DNA of 64,000 bases, taken from contig VXAA01003403.1 of NCBI GenBank assembly GCA_013399115.1, positions 89,840 through 153,839 on the forward strand, given 5' to 3'. Positions 12,976 through 22,411 of the stretch are shown here, piece after piece. The notes under the pieces are model-generated. The model had not been told where the DNA came from. It ran no database searches and was given only the letters and a program-made list of their open reading frames with translations. The position numbers and the translations under genes are program-made. Within the stretch, counting starts at the first letter, position 1. Each line of letters starts with the position of its first letter. This stretch comes from Anseranas semipalmata (taxonomy: Eukaryota > Chordata > Aves > Anseriformes > Anseranatidae).

Positions 12976-13003
12976 GACAGCACAGGTCACACCTGCATCG
13001 CAC
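12758..13003 (-). pseudogene. CR1 ORF2 C-terminal remnant
   Basis: Open on the minus strand for 81 codons. The translation contains [17 protein letters not shown] followed by [19 protein letters not shown], the conserved C-terminal tail of the CR1 ORF2 endonuclease/reverse transcriptase (usual form ...[27 protein letters not shown]). Only the extreme C-terminus is present; endonuclease and catalytic reverse-transcriptase motifs are absent, so it is dead. The apparent start is an internal methionine, not a real initiation site. Confidence 0.85.
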
Positions 13004-14380
13004 CTCAGCAACTCAGGTAAAAAGCATTTTAAAACCAACTTGCTGCCCCATCGTGGCTGTGTGCCCTTACATTGCTACATGGATGAACCTGCATCTTAAA
13101 CCCTGCCAGACCATGCACCAGGGCAGCCCCAGGTGCCCCTGTATCCTGGCTGTCCCCATGTCGGGTGTCTCAAGGGAGAATCCAGGATTAGAAGTACGGT
13201 GTGAAGACAACTCAGAGCAAAAAACCTTTTGGCTTATATCAAGATCTGCATTAGAAATCACTTTGTCTTATCAGGAGTGGGGGAGGAAGGAACATGGTAT
13301 CCCACCAGTGATAACGCTGCTACCCGGATGTAAAGAGCTGGTGCTGGGAGGTGATTTCTGCAGATACGCTTTCTGAATGCTTAGTTCCATATTACTAGTC
13401 TTAAAATCAAGTTCCATGGCGTTGGGGGATTTCATACACAGGAGATCTCCTCTGCAAGGACATTTGCTGTCATAAAACCTGCGATACTTCAGACTTCTCT
13501 ATGTGTAAAAGAATATATTACCTAGTCTATTAAAACATTACATTAAAAAAAAATCCATTGTAGGGGAAGCCTGGCAGTTGCTCTTATTCACAGCTTACTC
13601 AACTCGAGCTATTGTTCATCAACACTTTTCTGTAAATCACTGAGAAGATGTAGCTATTCAGCTGTTTCCTTATGTTTTCCAACAGGAGCACAAATCTGGA
13701 ATGAAGCCTTTAAAATCCCAAACATGCTGTGAATAGTGGAATTTTGTGGGGAATATTATCTTAATAAACCACCACCAAGCTTTGCCAAAAGTAATGTGAT
13801 ATTTGGACATAACTGTGACTGTGGTGACTGTTGTGTTCCTTGGGGAACATCTCTTCAGCTTGAGGCTGTTCTAAGGGATGGTGTCAAGCATTGCTCTCTG
13901 GTGCACCTGAAATATTCTTGAACTGGTATGAGTCTGAGTTTGTCATACTGAAACCCAGGAGCTCTGCGTCACCCCTGAAGAACCAGCAGTTGTAGGTGTG
14001 AGGGCAGTTTGGACTTGAGTTTAGCTTGGGGCCTGTATTTTGGGTGCAGATTAAAAGTACTTACAGTAAAATAATCCCCCTCCTACCCATCTAACCTTAC
14101 AGACCTTTCCTTAATGTGAGGCAACCCTCTTTAAAAATGCTGCTGCTGCAACACTTCTGCTATGTTTGTAAAATTTAAATGAAAAAAAAAAAAAGCTGAT
14201 ACTGGGAGCTGCAACTGAGCACCTCTCAATTGTAAAGAACAAGTTTTTTTATGGATATTTTGATGCTGTTCGATCTACCTCTAGCACCCCAGGGCTGTTT
14301 CTCATTGTGGCAGCTAAACTCGCAGTGATCTGCCCTGTTTTTCAGAGGTGTTTCCTTGTGGCAATTCTGCCTTCCTTTGC
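13004..14380. other. unique non-coding DNA upstream of the CpG island
   Basis: No gene or repeat recognised. A short A run lies near 14,180. Open frames at 13,053-13,376 and 13,736-13,921 have no family resemblance. Confidence 0.5.
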
Positions 14381-14430
14381 CCTGTAGCGCTCGGTGTTGA
14401 ACTTCCTGGAGCCCGGGAGGCTTTGGTTTA

Positions 14431-14436
14431 ACGTCA
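14431..14436. promoter_or_regulatory. CRE-like half site
   Basis: ACGTCA, the reverse complement of TGACGT, within the left shoulder of the CpG island. A CREB/ATF site is plausible from motif and context only. Confidence 0.25.
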
Positions 14437-14498
14437 GCCATCGATCGCAGCACAGGGGAATGAAGTGTAATGGCGTGTAAAGTACAGGTCAGACGTGA

Positions 14499-14506
14499 TG
14501 ACGTAC
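14499..14506 (+). promoter_or_regulatory. CRE-like site
   Basis: TGACGTAC differs from the full CRE palindrome TGACGTCA at two positions and lies 63 bases after another CRE half site. Motif evidence only. Confidence 0.25.
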
Positions 14507-14676
14507 GGGTCACTTTTTAGCTTCGAGCTCTCTGGGTGCTGTGGAAGCATGAGGCCTCACTCCTCTCCCACTCCTGGGCTCAGCTTTGCAAAGCTGCGGA
14601 AAAGGGGGAGAAAATAAAATCTGCATGCTCGCTTCCTCAGAAAGGTTATTCCATTGAAAGCTGAGCTGTAGCGACC

Positions 14677-14880
14677 ATGGCTCCTGCGCTTGGTTTGTCA
14701 CTCCGAATCACCCCTCGAGGGGTCTCTCTGGGGCAGGCTGGGCCCCGGGGGCCACGCACACGTGCGAAGCAGCGCCTGCAGCAGGAGCAAGCCTCAGAAA
14801 CTCCTTCTGCAGGGCAGGTGCTCCCCAGGGCCTGCCGAGTTCAGCGGCAACAGCCACTGCAGCTTTTAATTTTCAAATGA
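14677..14880 (+). CDS. small ORF with ideal Kozak start, function unknown
   Basis: A 67-codon frame beginning GCGACCATGG (A at -3, G at +4, an optimal Kozak context) and ending in TGA. It lies inside the CpG island upstream of the gap. The product is rich in Arg, Gln, Pro and Ala with no signal peptide, membrane segment or domain I recognise. It could be an upstream ORF of a transcript starting left of it, a first coding exon read past its splice site, or chance in GC-rich DNA. I favour chance or a uORF. Confidence 0.2.
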   Translation: MAPALGLSLRITPRGVSLGQAGPRGPRTRAKQRLQQEQASETPSAGQVLPRACRVQRQQPLQLLIFK

Positions 14881-15010
14881 AGTGTGCTCCGCCTGAGCAC
14901 ATGCACAGTGGTTTCGCCTCACCCCCTGCAACCTGCTGCGGAGCCGGTGCAGTTAGCGGGGCGATGCAGCCAGCTACGGCGGATGCCAGCCGAAGGGGAC
15001 GAGCAGGTGT

Positions 15011-15020
15011 GGGGGGGGGG
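15011..15020 (+). repeat. poly-G run (10)
   Basis: Ten consecutive G inside the CpG island. Together with the G-rich sequence ending at the gap (15,201-15,211) it could form G-quadruplexes and helps explain the sequencing drop-out. Confidence 0.8.
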
Positions 15021-15113
15021 CTATGTTTTAAAAGGGGAAGGGGTGCTGTGCCAAAAGGCGAGGGAGAGCTCCCGTTTACTTTTCCTCTTGCACACGCGGT
15101 GCGCTTGCACACG

Positions 15114-15133
15114 CACGTGCGGTGCACGTGCAC
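15114..15133. promoter_or_regulatory. paired CACGTG E-boxes in a 12-bp palindrome context
   Basis: CACGTG occurs at 15,114-15,119 and again at 15,125-15,130, eleven bases apart centre to centre. The second is the core of the perfect 12-bp palindrome GTGCACGTGCAC (15,122-15,133). A third CACGTG lies at 14,759-14,764. Such sites bind bHLH factors of the MYC/MAX, USF, TFE and CLOCK groups; which one, if any, cannot be told. Confidence 0.4.
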
Positions 15134-15174
15134 ACGCAGGGTGCGCCGCGCGCTGCCGCCGGGTGGCGCCGCCG

Positions 15175-15186
15175 TGCCCCGCCCCC
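15175..15186. promoter_or_regulatory. GC box
   Basis: CCCCGCCCCCG, a classical Sp1/KLF-type GC box, about 30 bases before the gap. Supports promoter identity of the island. Confidence 0.4.
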
Positions 15187-15212
15187 GCGGGAGCGGCGCC
15201 GGGGGAGGGGGA

Positions 15213-15801
15213 NNNNNNNNNNNNNNNNNNNNNNNNNNNNNNNNNNNNNNNNNNNNNNNNNNNNNNNNNNNNNNNNNNNNNNNNNNNNNNNNNNNNNNNN
15301 NNNNNNNNNNNNNNNNNNNNNNNNNNNNNNNNNNNNNNNNNNNNNNNNNNNNNNNNNNNNNNNNNNNNNNNNNNNNNNNNNNNNNNNNNNNNNNNNNNNN
15401 NNNNNNNNNNNNNNNNNNNNNNNNNNNNNNNNNNNNNNNNNNNNNNNNNNNNNNNNNNNNNNNNNNNNNNNNNNNNNNNNNNNNNNNNNNNNNNNNNNNN
15501 NNNNNNNNNNNNNNNNNNNNNNNNNNNNNNNNNNNNNNNNNNNNNNNNNNNNNNNNNNNNNNNNNNNNNNNNNNNNNNNNNNNNNNNNNNNNNNNNNNNN
15601 NNNNNNNNNNNNNNNNNNNNNNNNNNNNNNNNNNNNNNNNNNNNNNNNNNNNNNNNNNNNNNNNNNNNNNNNNNNNNNNNNNNNNNNNNNNNNNNNNNNN
15701 NNNNNNNNNNNNNNNNNNNNNNNNNNNNNNNNNNNNNNNNNNNNNNNNNNNNNNNNNNNNNNNNNNNNNNNNNNNNNNNNNNNNNNNNNNNNNNNNNNNN
15801 N
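15213..15801. other. assembly gap (589 N)
   Basis: Unsequenced bases inside the CpG island, flanked by GGGGGAGGGGGA on the left and CCCCCGCC on the right, typical of GC-rich drop-out. A first exon and core promoter could be hidden here. Open frames that appear to cross it are artefacts of the Ns. Confidence 0.98.
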
Positions 15802-18800
15802 CCCCCGCCTTTGTAGGCTGCACGGAGTGAGGCAGAGCTGGCTCTCTGGGGGAGCTCAGCCTCCCACCTCTCCTCTCCCCCCGCCTGGGGAACGCGCATC
15901 TCCCCCCCGAGGCGCTGAGGCAGCGGCCAGCCCGCCTCTGGATGTCTCGCGTGGGGAACGCGTGTGCAGGTTGCACACCTGCTCGCCCTGCGTGTAGGGG
16001 GACCCAGCTGTCGTGGAGGGGGGTTAAGTCCGTGTGTAACCACACGAAGACACTTCTGAGTAAGTCACCAGTTTGCACGCTACAGGTGGAGATGTGGCTG
16101 CAGGAACGCTTTTGCTCTGCAGCTACCCCCAGGCAGCATGCTACCTGTCACAAATGCCACTTGTCAACCCCAGTGTTGGACATCCACCCTTGTATCCTTC
16201 ATGCAGCCATATTTCTGCCTCTGGACGTAATACTATCTTCCAAGGCAAAGGTGGTGAGAAATCCTTATCTTCATGTGCGCTGTACGTATTCTGCAGTGGG
16301 GGACACCACCGTTACAAAGATCTGCAGAGGGGACAGGCCTGCCAACCCTGCGGGTAGGAGTGGTGAGGGGAAGCGTATCCAGTCTGCGTTTACCGTGCCC
16401 TTATAGCCTCCTTCCATGGAAAAAGGCACGCTGGTTTCTCACCTGAAGGAGCCGTCCCCCACAAAGGGTCGTATCTGTTCTTCTACCCCTGTTAGTGCAG
16501 GGGGGTGGAACCTGGCTCATTCCTTACATAGTGTCGCTAGGTAGGACAGCACAAACCCTCACTGGAAGAATGTATTCTTAAGATCTTTATTGTACCGCCT
16601 CCACCTGCCCTTTTGTGTCCCCATTTGCCTGCTGAAGATAGTTGCGTTGGAACAGCAGAGGAGCAGGCAAGTAGTCGCTTGTTGTTCTTGTCCCACAGAA
16701 CAGCAGGTGCTGTACCTGCGCGCAGGCGTGTGATAACATGAACCTAACTTCTCACCTGCTCCTGCACGTGAGGGTATTTGCGCCTTTCTGTCTGCGGAGA
16801 CATGGGTGCTTCCTGCATACTCGTATCTAGCCCAGCTGTAGGGAACAGATTAATGTCTCTGATGTGCAGTAGACTTCATATTTAATTGTTCTTTAGCTCT
16901 GTCACTTGTTTGCTGTTGCCTAATGGATTTCACAGTGGTCTGTGTGAACACCCTAATCAACAAAAGAGAAATATGAAAGAAACGTGGTAAATGAAACTTA
17001 GTAATTGGGAGCATGAGTTGCCATGCTAACGATTAAGTAACTCAGTGACAGATGTGACAGTGAAAGGGATGAGACACAGCAATAGAACTGTATGCAGTTA
17101 AAAGAATGACTTGCAGATTGTCTCCCAAAGCAAAGTGTTTTATCTCTTTCCTTTTGAAAACTGTGGTTTAATGAAGACATGCCTTGATACACGATAAGTA
17201 GTTTGGAAACCCAGAAAGTTAGACTTGTTTGATTTGAGCTAATATTGATCCAAGCTGTTGGTAAGCAAAATTATGTACTGAAAATAAAGTCTTTGATTGT
17301 CAGTGAATATGTTTGTATGTTAAGTATGTTCTGTAGAAGCGTGAGCTGTGTGATTTATGTATAGGTGGCACATGCCTGTTACATATTTTTTTTTTCTATT
17401 AAGCTTTCTATTCTGAGGAGAGCGCAGGGGAAAAAGTAGTCTTAATGTGCTTTCGTCAGTATTTTCACAAAAGATGCTCAATACAAAATTAAATGTAGAA
17501 TGGGCTTTTCTTTTTTTGTTTGGTATGAATGGCAGTGTAGAGCAGCCCATGTCTCAGTTCTGCAATAACTGGCCTTTATTCATTGTCCCCATTTAGGAAA
17601 ACCATGTGTTAATTTATGGTTACTTTATGTTTTTGTTTGTAACAGCATGTTGTAACTGATTAATGGGAATTGTTTGCCTTGTGAGTTAAGTCGTATGTTG
17701 ATGTATTTCCGAAAAATCTGTGTTCCTTTTCACTTGTTACATTGCATAAGTAGAATCCATAAACAGAAGAGACGCTTGGCTTAAACCCAGATTTCTGAAA
17801 CTCTCAGGACAAACTCTTGATGGGAATTTTCTCTCTCGCTTCCTCTCCATAAATGTGCATGATATAAAAACAGTGCTTTCTGGTACTACTTGGAACATGT
17901 CCTTGCAGTGAGTGACTTTTACTTTTGGATTTGATGTGCTGATGTGTCTCTGAAGCCTTGAAACTTTTTGATGTTTGGTGTAGGAGTAGCCTTTCTCTGT
18001 TAAAGCTTTTTTGCTAAAGAGAGCAAATTCACAGAAAAACAAAGGCAATCCTTGATTTAGAGAAGACTAGTGTGGGGGATTGAGTTTAGAGATCTGAGGA
18101 GCAGGGGATTTCCAAAAAAAATGAAACCATATCTGCATCTTGACGTTTTAAAAAGCCTTAGATACTGAAAGAGTTCATGGATTGAGAAGATGATGGTTTA
18201 CAGACTTCTTAAGTAAAATGTTATCAAGCTTGTTTTCTGCAAAAGTTCTGAGTGCTTTAAATAGGTCTGAGGAAGATAGAAGTGTTAAACTTGAAATTCT
18301 CTGCTCATGCATTTTTTTTTCCTGAAGTTAGAAGTCAGATTTTATATGGCGATTGATAAATTTGCAAAAGGGATATAGCTTGGTTGCCTTAATAGCTGGG
18401 AGGGAATTACGTGACTTTTCTAGTTCTTATTGCGGTTACGTTCTATAGCAACTGGGGATGCTTAACTATACTTGTCACTTTCTGTTTATGCAGTTTCTTG
18501 GAACGTTCTTTCTTTTGTGACTTTTCTTTGCATTGAATACATCTTGCTTATAGAGACACGATCTTGTGAGTGTACATTCAGCTTTCCAACACTTCAAACA
18601 TTTCTTCCTTATTGTCTTTGAAAGTTTTGCTGAAGAGCTGAGCGACCCGGTCTGCTGAACTTTCTAGGCGGTATCTTGCACACAGAAGGGAGTTTGCATG
18701 GTGTGCAGTACTGCTAGAAGAAAATAAATCCTCTATGTAAAGTATCTGGAGTTTAGTCAGATGTTTTAAACCACATCAGTGTGGATGCATTGCAAAAACC

Positions 18801-19645
18801 ATTTCAAAAATAATAAATGCTATTCTTATCACTTTTATTACAGGCTGGGTTATGCAGAAGACAGTGGCACAGTAATCACATAGTTCTTAAGTAATAGTAT
18901 GCAATTATATTCCTCAAAACCACTGGGAATGCTAGAAGCATGTTAGTTTATAAAAGAGGAAGAAAAAGCCCCAAAACTGTTACTTAAATGTGTAGCCAGG
19001 GCTGCCTGTATCACTTCAGCCTCTCTGTGGGCTTTGGCTGTTTTTCTGAAGACGGATCCTCTGAACTTTTTCTCATGAATACCTGTTTCATCCATTCCAG
19101 TTGTGTGGGTCAGGCACGTGAGGAAGCAACGCCACTTGCTGCTGCTTGTGATGAGATGGGAGAGAAGCTGACATTTTTTACTTAGGTGTTTGTTTGAAAA
19201 GAAATACAAATTGAGGTATTTGAATGCTAGTTTGGATAGTATGAAACTCTAGAAGGAACATATATTTATTTTCAGTGCTTTGGAACATTCACTCAGCAAA
19301 GAAACTTCTACTTGCATTTTTTTAAAATATTTTTATCTGCACTGTGCACTCAAGACAATGATGTGTTGGTGTCACCTTAGCCTGACAGCATCTTTGAAGT
19401 AGTCATTTGGACTGCGTAACTGTGGATTTGTTTTCAGGATGGTCCACAAATCGCTGTGTCACCTGAACATCTATCTGAGAACCTGTAGGGTTTTAATTTT
19501 AGTTTGTGGGGCATTTTAGCTTGAATTTTGCACTTCCTGTGGGATTATATAAAGGGGAAAAAATAGCAAAGCTCTAAGTTGCCTTCCATGAGAGTTTAGT
19601 CTAGGAATGTATTTGTTATTAACCAGTAGTTGGAAGTTCTTTCTG

Positions 19646-19678
19646 AAAAAAAAAAAATCTATATCTATCTATCTATCT
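19646..19678. repeat. A-run plus (ATCT)n microsatellite
   Basis: Twelve A followed by TCTATATCT and four ATCT units. Short, probably polymorphic. Confidence 0.85.
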
Positions 19679-20118
19679 GTATGGTGATTGATACTGGTTC
19701 TTATGAAATATGTTTCTTCTAGTACTCTTTGCTAATGATGATAATAAAAATCTTGTTTTTCAAAGTTTTATTTATTTAGTTTAAAATAAACAACTCTGTA
19801 TATTAGATTGCTATAATTTATTCTTGCTGGTTTTCTCTGGCTCCTTTATTAAAGTAATTCTTCCTCCAGTTCTGGGAATTCTACATATAGCTGTAGATAT
19901 GCACTTGCTTGCAACTCTTATAAATGCTGTTTGCACTGGGAAGGATGTCACTGATACAGCCTCGTTTGTTTGTGCTACTGCACACTTTCATGAACCAATA
20001 ATAACAGTCAAACAGACTCTTCAGAATTTGGTTATTATTTGCTTATGGGAGAGAAGGGGGAGAATCCTCTCTGATAGTTACTGTTCATGAGCTGGAATTT
20101 GTATTTCGACTACATTGC

Positions 20119-20136
20119 TTTTTTTTTTTTTTTTTT
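20119..20136. repeat. poly-T run (18)
   Basis: Eighteen consecutive T on the + strand. Confidence 0.9.
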
Positions 20137-22263
20137 GAGTGAGGCTTCTTGAGAACCTTTCATTTTGCTTATTTTATCCAAGCTTCCTGTTATTAAAAAT
20201 AACATCTTAAAATCAACTAGAAAGCTGAAAACAAAAGTTCTGTTTCTTCTTGTAGTCAACAGTCAGTCCCTTTCTACAACCTTCCTGTGTTTATTTGAAG
20301 ATTTCTAACCTTATGTATTCTCTTGTACACAAATAATATCTTAAGTGTATTAGGACAAGGAAAGAGGAGGAAGTATGTTTGTTTATTCTCACAAGTGAAT
20401 TGAATATTACTCCACAGCCAAAATTTATGGGATGTAACTCTTTTTTGAGATTACTGTATAACGTCGTGTCTATATGAAGACTAAAAAAAAATCAAAAGAA
20501 TTTCAATATTACTTTTCCAACAGTATAAATGCAGTTTTCAAACTGTACCTTCGTAACATGGTCTGTCTGGATATCTCTGTATTAACATATTCTAGTTTCT
20601 TTTTTTCTGACAAGCAATGCTTCATGAAAGAGCTTTATCAAACTAAATGAATTTTGAGGAGAGTAAACGTGGTCAGCAACTTACTGGTGCAGCGGACCGC
20701 TCTGAAACCATTTGGTCCTTTTCTTCCTTCCTGAAGTCAGAGTGTGTCCTTCTGGCTTGTGGGTCATGTAAACATCAAGACTATTGACTCCAGTTGAAGA
20801 GCCTCTATTAGTTCTTCTACAGATAGAGTCTAATGAGTTGTGCTTTTGAAAGTTACCTCTTTTGTCTGGAGATTTATACCCTGCTAGTTGAAATGCAGTC
20901 AGTGACTTTGCAGGTGCTGTTAGGCGTTTTGCAGCAGAAAATCAAGTGAACTAGCTCAGAGTGGCTTTTGTTGCGTGAAAACAAATTAGGAGTGCTCAGC
21001 TGCCTGGTTACTCTTTCACAATGTGGCTCGAGCGGATTAATGGCTTTCTACCATTGACTCTGGGGGTGTGTGAGGGTGTTCATCTCCTTCCCCAGTGTGG
21101 TGTTTTTTATTTTTATTTTATTTTACTTTATTTTTGGTTGGCTTCCTTTGTGATCAGTGAAGCTCCAAGAGTTCAACAGCTAAGAGTAAGAGGTAGAAGA
21201 CAGCTTAGAAACCGCGCTACGGGAGGGTGGGCGAAACCTCTGAATTCCGGCAGCAGTAAGCTCAGCTGTTTATGGAACCTTTACGCTTAATGTTAACTTT
21301 CAATTTAGGGTGGCTGTTTTTTAAACAGCTCTACCTAGAACTGTCAAAGTGTGTTTGGCCACGCTGTGCATGTAAATGGGTGAAAACTAATTGCTCTTGT
21401 GGAAATCTTGTCGCTTTGTGTGTCCTTGGCCCATCTGCCTTGGAAATGACTGACTTGGAGCTCCAGAAGTGCTATTATGGTAGTAAAGGTGCTGTAGGTT
21501 CATTTTCACATGCTTTTAGCTGAGCCCTTGTGTTTTTGAAGAGCCATTCTTGTGATCACAAGCCTTGTGGGAGGTAGAAGCCAAATATTCCGATGTGGTT
21601 TGTGTCTCCTCTTTTTTCTTCCCTTGGTTTGCTTTACTTTTGTGTCCTTGGTTTAGGCATCTTAAAACAGCAGTGTCAGTGTGAATCTGAATACAATTAC
21701 TATACCTAGAACGTTGAAAATGCTAAGTAGTTCAGTGAGAGGAAAAGACCAGGGCAGAATCAGCTGTGAGAAAGTAGAATGAATACCTGCTCAGCGGCAC
21801 CGTGACTTGGAAGAGGAATGCCAATGTAATACAGGTTTGAACAAGAACATGGGTGTCCAGAAGGTATTATTCTAAGACAGGAGGTAAGGAATTGTACAAA
21901 GTGAGGGAAAATTTATCAAGTAGTGAGTGAAAATGTATGAAGTGGTGAGAGTGAAATAATGAAAAGGATTGTAAGCAAGCAGGTGAGCTGTATATTCTTG
22001 GTTGAGTGTAATGGCTTGGGATACTTTCTTGATATTTGTAAAATTGAGGAAAAACAGGTTTCTTGAACAGTTACATTAAGGATAATCAGAATTTTGTGAA
22101 CAGAGAATTAGAAAAACTTGGAGGAAATGATTTAACTAACATAAATGGCATTTACGGGCCTTATGCTACAAATAATAGTTTAAAATTAATACTTTAAAAG
22201 GTTAACTGTTGAATTTAGATTTGGGAAGCTTAGCATTCATTTACCTGCAGAAGGGGAAGCTGC

Positions 22264-22301
22264 TGGCTTTTTTGCTGCTTGCAGAGCTGCAAGAGCAGCC
22301 A
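22264..22301. other. imperfect hairpin
   Basis: GCTGCTTGCAG (22,274-22,284) pairs with CTGCAAG-AG-CAGC (22,287-22,299) with a two-base bulge, and the outer TGGCT/AGCCA (22,264-22,268 / 22,297-22,301) offers an alternative extension. The block is GC-richer than its surroundings. Confidence 0.45.
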
Positions 22302-22343
22302 AGACGGGGGGACTCGTGTTTTGCGTATCAGAATGACCCCTCT

Positions 22344-22411
22344 AGGAAGGATGGGGTGGGTGGCTTCCCCAGGCGATAGACCTGGGGAAGCCACTCAGGC
22401 TCTGCCTGCCT
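22344..22411. ncRNA. pre-miRNA-like hairpin candidate
   Basis: A perfect 14-bp stem (22,360-22,373 with 22,381-22,394) closes a 7-base loop (22,374-22,380). It is extended by a G-U, G-C and T-A pair to 22,357/22,397. After a 2x2 internal loop the lower stem continues (22,344-22,354 with 22,400-22,411) with one bulged G and two mismatches. In all there are about 26 pairs in 68 nt, the size and shape of a microRNA precursor. The arms match no microRNA I can recall. It could equally be a chance or recently duplicated inverted repeat. If host transcription is rightward, the hairpin would be in the sense strand of an intron. Confidence 0.35.

Larger units (their letters stand above)
14381..16060 (+). 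promoter_or_regulatory. CpG island, probable promoter
   Basis: From about 14,381 CpG dinucleotides become frequent, and the sequence flanking the gap (14,900-15,212 and 15,802-16,050) is strongly GC-rich, with words such as GCCGCCGGGTGGCGCCGCC. Unmethylated islands of this kind mark vertebrate promoters. The direction is inferred from the T/G-rich + strand to the right, which suggests rightward transcription. The transcription start and first exon are not visible and may lie in the gap. A divergent leftward transcript is also possible. Confidence 0.75.
16061..22263 (+). other. presumed intronic DNA, first part
   Basis: No exon, RNA gene or interspersed repeat recognised. The + strand is T/G-rich. 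Simple repeats: A12 followed by (ATCT)4 at 19,646-19,678 and an 18-base T run at 20,119-20,136. Several splice-like motifs occur but none frames a recognisable coding exon. Confidence 0.45.

Noticed and set aside
14873..16078. Several 290-400-codon open frames on both strands crossing the CpG island
   Set aside because: They are open only because 589 Ns have no stop codons; both ends are GC-rich low-information sequence.
20767..20776. TGTAAACATC, identical to the seed region of miR-30
   Set aside because: The rest of the mature sequence and the pairing star arm are absent.
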